A stretch of 6,015 nucleotides of DNA from Nanobdellota archaeon (GTDB lineage Archaea; Nanobdellota; Nanobdellia; Woesearchaeales; JAGLGH01), in assembly GCA_023144115.1 (NCBI GenBank), contig JAGLGH010000051.1, positions 1-6,015 on the forward strand, read 5' to 3'. The notes under the pieces are model-generated. The model was not told where the DNA came from. It ran no database searches and saw only the letters and a program-made list of their open reading frames with translations. Both the position numbers and the translations under genes were made by a program. This document shows positions 1-6,015 of the stretch, one piece after another. How positions within the stretch are numbered: the stretch's first letter is position 1; every line of letters starts with the position of its first letter.

Positions 1-629
1 ATTATGTGAATATCCAAAGGAAAGAATGAATCTTCCATAGCCCCTAACAAATCATGATCAACAGCAAATTCTACCTCACTTAATTTCAATATCTGTTTTA
101 GACTGCAAAACTCACAGGTAAAAGAAATCCCTTTATCCAACATAGACCAATCCCTATTAATTGATTTGCATTTATTGCATAGAACATTTATTTGAGATCC
201 ATGTTTCTCCTGAGAAAGATAATTTTCAATAATCCCTCTAAATTCTAAATTCTCCAATAGATCCGAAACCCTATGGGATTCTACTTGGATGTTCTTTTTT
301 ATATTTTGAACATCTTCAACAAAGGATTTTATTTTTTCAATACTATAATCTGCTAAACTTTTGTATTTTTTAGATGGATCTTTTTGATAGATAAAAGGGA
401 TTTGCTCCCCACCATCTTCAACATCTACTAATGCAATAATAACTTTACATCTATAACCCAGTTTAATTATTTTCTCACCTAATATAAAACAACTTAAGAT
501 CGGCAGAATATTTCCGATATGCAGATCTCCATTCATTCGCAATCCCATTCTCAGAACTATTTCCTTAGTACTATGTTTATATTTCTGCACATATTCTACT
601 ATCTCCTCAATACTATTTGTATAATCCAT
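1..629 (-). CDS. Class I aminoacyl-tRNA synthetase-like protein (divergent class I LysRS type), 3' end cut off by window edge
   Basis: This frame stays open from the ATG at 629 to the window edge and gives 209 residues. Residues 28-40 carry a class I synthetase nucleotide-binding signature ending in H37-I-G-N40, a variant of HIGH. They are followed by a helix and strand (about 41-69) as in a Rossmann fold. A zinc-ribbon-like CxxC pair set lies at C151/C154 and C172/C175. After it come V190-D191 and F203-P204, placed much like the zinc ribbon, VDW and FEP...KDH blocks of archaeal class I lysyl-tRNA synthetase. The Ser/Thr-Pro-Ser-Gly residues normally before HIGH and the RVDWPMRW block are not conserved, so canonical lysylation is doubtful. 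The KMSKS loop and anticodon-binding part would lie outside the window. The start is five bases after the radical SAM stop, which implies cotranscription. It could be a diverged LysRS, or a paralogue that activates another amino acid. Some residues (DIH at 206-208) also recall CysRS, but the ribbon placement favours LysRS. Confidence 0.62.
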   Translation of the reverse strand, partial: MDYTNSIEEIVEYVQKYKHSTKEIVLRMGLRMNGDLHIGNILPILSCFILGEKIIKLGYRCKVIIALVDVEDGGEQIPFIYQKDPSKKYKSLADYSIEKIKSFVEDVQNIKKNIQVESHRVSDLLENLEFRGIIENYLSQEKHGSQINVLCNKCKSINRDWSMLDKGISFTCEFCSLKQILKLSEVEFAVDHDLLGAMEDSFFPLDIHI

Positions 630-634
630 TTATT

Positions 635-2095
635 TCAACCAAATTGATTTTCTGGTGTTGGAAGAGAACCCATGCAATTTAATTTATCAGAGATTTCTTT
701 GACATAGCCTAGCGCAGAATCCACTCCACCGCATTCAATACATAGTTTATCACAAAACCAATCATACCAAAGTCTTCTCGCTTGATATAAATCTGGATTA
801 TCAGTTTCAAACAAATCTAAGTGCTTCCCTCTGTGATATGCTTCTTGTCTGAGCATTTCCCAGGAGGGAGATCCTGGCAGAGGCAATAATGGAGAGCCAG
901 TTACCACAGCAACTTTATCACCTAATGATTCTTTCATTCTATCTACAAAACTTATGCACCCTTCTAAGGATTTCTTTGTTGCCAAAGGAGCGCCAAGAAC
1001 AAAAGATCCAATAATCCTAAATCCATAATTTTTTGCAATCTCAACTACCCTTTCATGATGCCTTACTGTTGAACCTTTATGAAGACTTCTTAAATCTTCA
1101 TCTGTAACTGCTTCAAATCCAACATGAATATCTTCAACTCCTAATCTCCAAAAAACATCTGCAAGCTTATCTGAATAAAAGAAACCTTTTCCAGATTTTG
1201 TATAAATCTTAATTCCATAATCTTCATGAGGCTTAATATTTTTAGGCATATTAGATAATACCTCTGTCCACCATCCTAATCCTGCTCCAGTTGTTTCATC
1301 TGCATAATTAACCATGAACACCTTTCCATGATGGCCATATCTTTTAACATGGTCTTCTATCCATCTTCCAAAAAATCTGGGATCATGTAACAAATATTCA
1401 GTACCAATATCACAAAATAAACAATATCCTCCTCTTTTCTTATTCATATCCTGCCATTTACATCCTTCTGGTGAGACCATAGTAAAACCTATGTCTCCAG
1501 TTAAGAATTGATTTCTGAAAACTCTCGAATAATCTGACACATCTAAAAAAGATTCATAATCAACAAAAGGAAAGAATTCCTGTGATTGCCTGGAAATTTT
1601 ATTTTCTCTTAATCCCTTATTTTTATCAAGATATATTAAATTATCAACTTCTTCCTTTTTTCTTTTCCCTAAAATATATTCCACATATTGGATTAAGGCA
1701 ATTTCCCCCTGACCTTGAATTACATCCAATCCTCTGTTCTGCGCAATATATTTACCACACCTATCCCCTTCTGCATGAATCCCTCCAACTACTATCTTAT
1801 CAGTCGGCGAATCCTCAATTATCTCTAAACAATTTGTCCAGTTCAAACTAGTATGCGCAGAAATGCCTAACAAAGACTTACTTGACATTTCTCTTACTCT
1901 GCCTCTTAATTGGTCCTGTCCAATTTGAACACCATCCAACACTTCAACTTCCAAATATGGGAATCTCGCTCTTGCCATTTTTGCAATTCTCGTAACTCCT
2001 AAGGGAGGTAATGATGCCCCTACAAATGATTGCCCTTTCGCAACTTCTGGTATTGCAATTACAATTTTTTCTAAATTTCCATTTATTTTATTCAT
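635..2095 (-). CDS. Cobalamin-binding-type radical SAM enzyme, substrate unknown
   Basis: This 486-residue protein has the layout of class B (B12-binding) radical SAM enzymes. An N-terminal Rossmann-like domain (about 10-145) contains PPLG near 30-33 and VVGG-H at 102-107, then a GQGE near 128-131 where family members usually have GEGE. The radical SAM barrel (about 200-430) has its cluster cysteines at C212, C225 and C228. This is CX12CX2C, with a Lys/Asp/Gly-rich insert where the usual motif is CX3CX2C. Later barrel elements are typical: an acidic strand end at ADE 265-267, HVGFEAV at 324-330 (the GxES-like SAM-binding strand) followed by DEDL and HKG, and GSFVLGAP at 363-370. The C-terminal helices hold a second cysteine group, C448/C452/C455. 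Known members carry out methylations, ring rearrangements or other radical steps; the substrate here cannot be read from sequence. It is the first gene of an operon with the synthetase-like gene. The ATG sits about 25 bases from a TATA box, so the start is well supported. Confidence 0.88.
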   Translation of the reverse strand: MNKINGNLEKIVIAIPEVAKGQSFVGASLPPLGVTRIAKMARARFPYLEVEVLDGVQIGQDQLRGRVREMSSKSLLGISAHTSLNWTNCLEIIEDSPTDKIVVGGIHAEGDRCGKYIAQNRGLDVIQGQGEIALIQYVEYILGKRKKEEVDNLIYLDKNKGLRENKISRQSQEFFPFVDYESFLDVSDYSRVFRNQFLTGDIGFTMVSPEGCKWQDMNKKRGGYCLFCDIGTEYLLHDPRFFGRWIEDHVKRYGHHGKVFMVNYADETTGAGLGWWTEVLSNMPKNIKPHEDYGIKIYTKSGKGFFYSDKLADVFWRLGVEDIHVGFEAVTDEDLRSLHKGSTVRHHERVVEIAKNYGFRIIGSFVLGAPLATKKSLEGCISFVDRMKESLGDKVAVVTGSPLLPLPGSPSWEMLRQEAYHRGKHLDLFETDNPDLYQARRLWYDWFCDKLCIECGGVDSALGYVKEISDKLNCMGSLPTPENQFG

Positions 2096-2115
2096 GAATG
2101 TCAGAAGTGAGACAA

Positions 2116-2125
2116 GATATATATT
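2116..2125 (-). promoter_or_regulatory. TATA box of the radical SAM / synthetase-like operon
   Basis: Read on the minus strand this is AATATATATC, preceded by a purine-rich AAAAAGG that could serve as the BRE (TFB recognition element). Its centre is about 25 bases upstream of the ATG at 2095. Archaeal transcription starts about 25 bases after the TATA centre, so the transcript should begin at or next to the start codon (leaderless). No Shine-Dalgarno sequence is present. Inferred from spacing only. Confidence 0.6.
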
Positions 2126-2159
2126 CCTTTTTAGAGAAAAACAGTATAAAAGGGAAATA

Positions 2160-2169
2160 TTTATATATT
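2160..2169 (+). promoter_or_regulatory. TATA box of the Lrp-family regulator gene
   Basis: The sequence TTTATATATT follows a purine-rich AAGGGAAA that fits a BRE. Its centre lies about 26 bases before the ATG at 2190, which predicts a leaderless transcript and supports 2190 as the start. A second TATA-like string (TATAAAAG, 2145-2152) lies just upstream and is less well spaced for this start. Confidence 0.6.
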
Positions 2170-2189
2170 CTACACAGATTTACACTGTT

Positions 2190-3158
2190 ATGAGAGAAAT
2201 AACATTAAGAGATTATAAGATCTTATCTGAATTAGACAAAAATCCAAAATTATCTTATAACCAAATTGGAAGAAAATTAAGATTATCTCCATCTGTAGTA
2301 GAGAGGAGAATAAAAAACCTGATAAAAAATAGAATAATTAAAGCTTTTTTAAGTATTATAAATTACAAGAAATTAGGATACACTTATTATAGCATATATG
2401 CAAAATTTCATAATATTAATGAAGAAAAACGAGAACATATTTATGAATATCTAAAACAACACCCCTTATCAGGACAAATCCTAAGATGTGATGGTAGATG
2501 GCAATTAATTTATGGTTTCTTTGCAAAAGATATTTTTCATTTAAATGAAGAACTTCAAAAATTTAATGATTTATTTGGAGAGAATATTGGTGAAACCGAA
2601 AAGATAATCCATATAGGCAGCCATCATTATTATAGAGGGTATTTAATCAACAAAGAAACATCAAGACCCAGCGAGCCGTTTTTAGGAGGACGTGAAAATC
2701 CAGTAAATTTAGACAAGAAAGATCTAAAACTTTTAAATTTTATAAGAAGCAATGCAAGAATTAGCCTGGTTGATCTAGCAGAAAATATAAAAATCAGCGT
2801 TGATCAAATTAGATATAAATTAAAAAAGTTAAATAATGAAAACATTTTAATGGGATATTGGCTTCATCTTAACCCCAAAAATATAGGATTGCAATTCTAC
2901 AGAATCTTACTCAAATTAAAAAATATAGATAATAAAGCAGAAGATCAATTACTGACTTTTTTAAATATAAACAAAAATGTCATAAGATCTAATCGCGTAT
3001 TTGGATCATGGGATCTTTTTATCGATATGGAAATAAGTACTGAAGACTTCCGTAAGTTCCTTGACTTTTTTCTTCAAGCATTTTCAGATCAAATTCAGGA
3101 GTATGAAACATTAATGATTTATGAAGAGACAAAATTCACATTTAGTCCTTTATTTTAA
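2190..3158 (+). CDS. Tandem Lrp/AsnC-family transcriptional regulator (two HTH units in one chain)
   Basis: The 322-residue protein contains two copies of an Lrp/AsnC layout. The first winged HTH is at about residues 5-52 (with SYNQIGRKLRLSPSVVERRI inside it), followed by an alpha/beta segment at about 60-140. A linker with PFLGG at 163-167 leads to a second HTH at about 174-222 (NARISLVDLAENIKIS core) and a second alpha/beta segment at about 228-312. Typical Lrp proteins are about 150 residues with one unit and dimerise, so this chain probably forms an internal pseudodimer. It should bind DNA and possibly a small ligand in the cytoplasm. The frame is open back to an ATG at 2094, but that start would overlap the divergent radical SAM start and lies upstream of the TATA box. 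The added residues do not resemble the family, so 2190 is preferred. Divergent orientation suggests it controls itself and the neighbouring operon (inference). The ligand is unknown. Confidence 0.88.
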   Translation: MREITLRDYKILSELDKNPKLSYNQIGRKLRLSPSVVERRIKNLIKNRIIKAFLSIINYKKLGYTYYSIYAKFHNINEEKREHIYEYLKQHPLSGQILRCDGRWQLIYGFFAKDIFHLNEELQKFNDLFGENIGETEKIIHIGSHHYYRGYLINKETSRPSEPFLGGRENPVNLDKKDLKLLNFIRSNARISLVDLAENIKISVDQIRYKLKKLNNENILMGYWLHLNPKNIGLQFYRILLKLKNIDNKAEDQLLTFLNINKNVIRSNRVFGSWDLFIDMEISTEDFRKFLDFFLQAFSDQIQEYETLMIYEETKFTFSPLF

Positions 3159-3172
3159 AATCTGCTTTTTCG
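3156..3172 (+). terminator. Possible oligo-T terminator after the Lrp-family gene
   Basis: A T5 run (3166-3170) follows within about 8 bases of the stop codon, next to another T-rich stretch at the end of the gene. Archaeal RNA polymerase often stops at such runs without a hairpin, and none is seen. The short gap before the next TATA box agrees with termination here, but the genome is AT-rich and such runs occur by chance. Confidence 0.3.
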
Positions 3173-3193
3173 ATTCAAAATATGAATCATAAG

Positions 3194-3203
3194 TTTTATA
3201 TAA
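3194..3203 (+). promoter_or_regulatory. TATA box of the small zinc-ribbon-like gene
   Basis: TTTTATATAA is centred about 27 bases upstream of the ATG at 3226. This is the same spacing as at the two divergent promoters, so this gene too is probably transcribed alone and leaderless. No Shine-Dalgarno sequence precedes the ATG. Confidence 0.6.
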
Positions 3204-3225
3204 CCCATTAGTTCAATCAAATAAT

Positions 3226-3372
3226 ATGGCAATAACCCCTATTTGTGATAAATGCAAAAAAGAACTAGTAGATTTCGGTGCAATTCTATTGAGCCCGCCT
3301 GATGAAAATGACAAAGTAAGGAAATTTCACTTATGCAAATCTTGTTATCATGACGTTATTAATTCTTTTTAG
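3226..3372 (+). CDS. Small zinc-ribbon-like protein, 48 residues
   Basis: The reading frame encodes a 48-residue soluble protein with two CxxC pairs, C7/C10 and C37/C40, separated by 26 residues. This is the arrangement of a one-zinc ribbon or treble-clef fold. Between them lie a hydrophobic FGAILLSPP stretch (17-25) and a charged turn (DENDK, 26-30). The second pair is preceded by KFHLC and followed by Y-H, which may add to the metal site. There is no signal peptide or membrane segment. A well-placed TATA box, the paired cysteines and the compact frame together make it a real gene despite its size. The role is unknown: proteins of this kind may bind nucleic acid or partner proteins. It stands alone between the regulator and gyrA, with its own promoter and a T5 run overlapping its stop codon. 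Confidence 0.75.
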   Translation: MAITPICDKCKKELVDFGAILLSPPDENDKVRKFHLCKSCYHDVINSF

Positions 3373-3399
3373 ACGAATATGACACTCAAACCAAAACTC

Positions 3400-3428
3400 T
3401 TATAAAGCCTCAACCATTCTATATTAAT
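3400..3428 (+). promoter_or_regulatory. gyrA promoter region with two candidate TATA boxes
   Basis: TTATAAAG (3400-3407), preceded by an A-rich CCAAAACTC, would start transcription near 3429 and leave a leader of about 17 bases. TATATTAA (3420-3427) is centred about 23 bases before the ATG at 3447 and would give an almost leaderless transcript. The first is the better TATA match and the second is closer to the spacing of the neighbouring genes. No Shine-Dalgarno sequence is seen before the ATG in either case. Confidence 0.45.
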
Positions 3429-3446
3429 TAGATTTATCGTCATAAA

Positions 3447-3614
3447 ATGGAAGAAGACAACCCTAAAAAAACAGAAGAAGATATGGAAGAAAATCCTGAA
3501 ATTCTCCCTGAAAAAGCAGAAGAAGAGACTTCAGTTGAAGAAGAAAGAGAAGAGCCTGCTAAAGGAAAAACCCCAAATGAAGAAAAAAAGGAAGAAGAGA
3601 AGAAAACAGGGGAA
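3447..3614 (+). other. Low-complexity Glu/Lys-rich N-terminal extension of GyrA (purine-rich strand)
   Basis: The first 56 residues of the gyrA product hold 22 Glu, 9 Lys and 2 Asp and no recognisable fold. The coding strand is dominated by GAA, GAG and AAA codons, which makes a purine-rich tract. Bacterial GyrA proteins have only a short stretch before the SYLDY block. If translation began instead at Met13 (3483) part of the extension would remain, and starting at Met67 would lose part of the conserved core, so at least some extension is likely genuine. Confidence 0.7.
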
Positions 3615-6015
3615 CAAATCATATCCAGAGAAATTGAAAAAGAGATGAAAACCTCTTATCTTGATTATTCTATGTCTGTTATTGTAGGCAGGGCACTGCC
3701 TGATGTAAGAGACGGACTCAAACCAGTCCATAGAAGAATCCTGTATGCCATGAATGACATGGGAATGCAGTTTAACAAGCCTTATAAGAAATCCGCAAGA
3801 ATCGTAGGGGAGTGCCTTGGAAAATATCACCCTCACGGCGATACAGCAGTATATGACTCAATGGTGCGTATGGTGCAGACATTCTCTCTGCGCTATCCTT
3901 TGGTAAATGGCCAGGGTAATTTTGGAAGTATTGATGGAGATTCTGCAGCAGCTATGAGATACACAGAAGCCAGACTCCAAAAAATAGCTGGAGAGATGCT
4001 ACAGGACATTGACAGGGAAACCGTAGATTTCACAGACAATTTCGATGGCAGCTTAAAAGAGCCTACTGTTTTGCCATCAAAAATACCAAACCTCCTAATA
4101 AATGGAAGCAGTGGTATTGCTGTTGGCATGGCAACTAACATTCCGCCGCATAATCTTTCCGAAGTTGGAAACGCAATAATTGCAACAATTGACAATAGAG
4201 AAATTACCCCCGCAGAACTGGGAGAATACATAAAAGGACCAGACTTCCCAACAGGAGGAATCATCTGCGGCACAAATGGCATAAAAAGCGCTTATGGCAC
4301 AGGAAGGGGAAAAGTTATTGTGCGAGCCAGACCAGAGATTGAAGAGAAAGGCAAAAGAGAAGTAATCATAATCAAAGAAATCCCTTATATGGTAAACAAA
4401 TCGCACCTTATAGAAGAAATAGCAAATCTTGTTAAAGATAAGAAGATCACTGGAATCAGCGACCTAAGAGATGAATCAGACAGGGAAGGAATGCGAATAG
4501 TAATTGAACTCAAGCAAGGCGCAAATTCAGAGATTATACTTAACCAGCTTTACAAGCATTCCAGGATGCAGACAACTTTTGGAATAATAATGCTTGCTCT
4601 TGTCAATAACAGACCAGTTGTCCTTGACCTGAAAGCAATACTTAACCTATTCATAAAGCATAGGCAAATTGTAATCAGAAGAAAAATAAAATTCGACCTG
4701 AAAAAAGCAGAAGCAAGAGACCATATCCTGCAAGGACTTATTATTGCGCTTGACAGCATTGATGAAATTATATCAAAGATCAAAGCATCCCGGAATGTGG
4801 AAGAAGCTAAAACTATGCTCATAGCTGATTATGAACTTTCAGAGGATCAGTCAAAAGCTATCCTTGATATGAAACTCCAGAAACTGGCTTCCCTTGAGCA
4901 GCAGAAGATTAAAAATGAACATGAAGAACTGCTGGCTCTTATTGAAAAACTTAAGCAAATTCTTGCATCAGAAGAAGAAATCCTAAAAATAATAAAAAAA
5001 GAGACTCAGGAACTTATTGATACATATGGAGACAATAGACGAACAGATATAAACTTTGATTTTGAAGACGAAGATATTGACATTGAAGACCTTATCAAAC
5101 CTGAAGACATGGTAGTTACAATCACCCATGCAGGTTATGTGAAAAGAATTCCTATCGATACATATCGCGAACAGAAGCGCGGCGGAAAAGGAATAAAAGC
5201 AACAGGCACAAAAGAAGAAGATTTTGTTGAAGACGTATTTGTAGCAAATACTCATGACTATATACTATTCTTTACAAACCACGGAAAAGTCAAATGGCTA
5301 AAAGTGTATAGGATTCCTGAAGCAGGAAGGATTGCAAAAGGAACTCCACTTGTTAATCTTGCTAAACTAGAACAAGACGAAAGTGTAAAAGCCTTTGTCA
5401 GAGTCAAGGAATTTAAAGAAGGATATGTTATGATGTGCACAAAAAAAGGCAGGATTAAAAAGACAAGCCTTGCTGAATTCTCCAGACCAAGAAAAGGTGG
5501 AATCATGGCAATTGACCTAAGAGAAGGAGATAAGCTTATTGATTCTATTCTCACTGATGGAAAACAGCAAATTATAATAGCAACAAAGATGGGGCGAGCT
5601 GGCAAATTCAAAGAGAGTGATGTAAGACCAATGGGCAGGACTGCCTCAGGTGTAAGAGGCATATCCTTAAAACCAAATGACGAAGTCATAGGCATGGTAA
5701 AAGCAAATGATAATATGACTATTCTTACAATAACTGAAAATGGTTTTGGAAAGCAAACAAAGGTAAGTGATTACAGGCTCACCAAAAGAGGAGGCCTGGG
5801 TGTAAGAAATATTATTACAAGTGAAAGGAATGGTTCAGTTGTAGCTGTTAAAGCAATTGATGGCAATATAGGTCTGCTGTTCATGAGCAAGGACGGTATT
5901 GTAATCAGGACAAACTCATCAGGAATATCCACAATTGGAAGAAATACGCAAGGAGTAAAGCTTATGAATTTGATTACAGGTGACAAGGTTGTTGCAGCAG
6001 CAAGAATAGTAAACG
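3447..6015 (+). CDS. gyrA: DNA gyrase subunit A, 3' end cut off by window edge
   Basis: GyrA is the DNA-breaking and rejoining subunit of the A2B2 gyrase, which adds negative supercoils using ATP bound by GyrB. The frame is open from the ATG at 3447 to the edge (856 residues). The core starts near residue 58. [20 protein letters not shown] is at 70-89, and [10 protein letters not shown], the helix gripping DNA, is at 128-137. The catalytic tyrosine is Tyr172 after Arg171, equivalent to E. coli Arg121-Tyr122 with an offset of 50. The coiled-coil region is about 410-530. The C-terminal DNA-wrapping domain (about 553 onward) has the GyrA box QKRGGKG at 576-582 and six recognisable blades, the last ending at [12 protein letters not shown] (831-842). 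The GyrA box distinguishes it from topoisomerase IV ParC. Only a short tail should be missing. The first 50 or so residues are an extra Glu/Lys-rich segment. Archaeal gyrases are generally held to derive from bacteria. gyrB is not adjacent upstream. Confidence 0.97.
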   Translation, partial: MEEDNPKKTEEDMEENPEILPEKAEEETSVEEEREEPAKGKTPNEEKKEEEKKTGEQIISREIEKEMKTSYLDYSMSVIVGRALPDVRDGLKPVHRRILYAMNDMGMQFNKPYKKSARIVGECLGKYHPHGDTAVYDSMVRMVQTFSLRYPLVNGQGNFGSIDGDSAAAMRYTEARLQKIAGEMLQDIDRETVDFTDNFDGSLKEPTVLPSKIPNLLINGSSGIAVGMATNIPPHNLSEVGNAIIATIDNREITPAELGEYIKGPDFPTGGIICGTNGIKSAYGTGRGKVIVRARPEIEEKGKREVIIIKEIPYMVNKSHLIEEIANLVKDKKITGISDLRDESDREGMRIVIELKQGANSEIILNQLYKHSRMQTTFGIIMLALVNNRPVVLDLKAILNLFIKHRQIVIRRKIKFDLKKAEARDHILQGLIIALDSIDEIISKIKASRNVEEAKTMLIADYELSEDQSKAILDMKLQKLASLEQQKIKNEHEELLALIEKLKQILASEEEILKIIKKETQELIDTYGDNRRTDINFDFEDEDIDIEDLIKPEDMVVTITHAGYVKRIPIDTYREQKRGGKGIKATGTKEEDFVEDVFVANTHDYILFFTNHGKVKWLKVYRIPEAGRIAKGTPLVNLAKLEQDESVKAFVRVKEFKEGYVMMCTKKGRIKKTSLAEFSRPRKGGIMAIDLREGDKLIDSILTDGKQQIIIATKMGRAGKFKESDVRPMGRTASGVRGISLKPNDEVIGMVKANDNMTILTITENGFGKQTKVSDYRLTKRGGLGVRNIITSERNGSVVAVKAIDGNIGLLFMSKDGIVIRTNSSGISTIGRNTQGVKLMNLITGDKVVAAARIVN

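Noticed and set aside
1..629. Cysteinyl-tRNA synthetase
   Set aside because: The DIH near the window edge recalls CysRS, but the CxxC...CxxC ribbon and the spacing to VD and F-P fit class I LysRS better, and the CysRS signature before HIGH is absent.
1582..1851. Open frame of 89 codons on the plus strand inside the radical SAM gene
   Set aside because: It lies fully antisense to a well-supported gene, its product is rich in Tyr, Leu and Pro with no domain, and it has no convincing promoter.
2094..2189. Upstream ATG at 2094 as the start of the Lrp-like protein
   Set aside because: It would overlap the divergent radical SAM start codon, lies upstream of the TATA box, and adds 32 residues unlike the family.
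2171..2190. Inverted repeat ACAG-N7-CTGT as a defined operator
   Set aside because: The arms are only four bases and do not extend, so it is kept as a weak hint rather than a feature.
3450..3610. GAAGAA-rich stretch as a microsatellite or tandem repeat
   Set aside because: The unit is irregular, and the pattern is explained by Glu and Lys codons in an open frame continuous with gyrA.
3440..5986. Several minus-strand open frames opposite gyrA
   Set aside because: They are antisense to a strongly conserved gene. Their products are Ser/Phe/Ile-rich strings of the sort expected from the complement of Glu/Lys-rich coding sequence.

Overview
The window looks like a piece of an AT-rich archaeal genome, most likely from a DPANN lineage such as Woesearchaeota (inference). 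The reasons are TATA-box promoters about 25-27 bases upstream of several start codons with no Shine-Dalgarno sequence (leaderless transcription), a long Lrp/AsnC-type regulator with two helix-turn-helix (HTH) units in one chain, a tiny zinc-ribbon protein, and a bacterial-type DNA gyrase A subunit driven by archaeal signals.

Left part, minus strand (1-2095): a two-gene operon. The first gene (2095-635) encodes a cobalamin-binding-type radical SAM enzyme. Five bases after its stop codon begins a second gene (629 to beyond base 1), a class I aminoacyl-tRNA-synthetase-like protein closest in layout to archaeal class I lysyl-tRNA synthetase, but with much of the usual signature changed. This tight pairing is the most interesting part of the window. 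It suggests an unassigned pathway in which an amino acid is activated or attached to a carrier and the product, precursor or tRNA is changed by radical chemistry. The sequence alone does not identify the substrate.

Middle part, plus strand (2190-3158): a tandem-duplicated Lrp/AsnC-family regulator is transcribed divergently from the radical SAM operon. The two start codons are 94 bases apart, and each strand has its own TATA box in that gap. This makes the regulator a candidate controller of the operon and of itself.

Right part, plus strand (3226-6015): a 48-residue protein with two CxxC pairs (3226-3372) is followed by gyrA (3447 to beyond the right edge). The gyrA gene carries all the gyrase hallmarks (catalytic Tyr172, a GyrA box at residues 576-582, six C-terminal pinwheel blades) plus an unusual Glu/Lys-rich N-terminal extension of about 50 residues. 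No gyrB is visible in the window. No RNA genes, CRISPR arrays, insertion sequences or long repeats were found.
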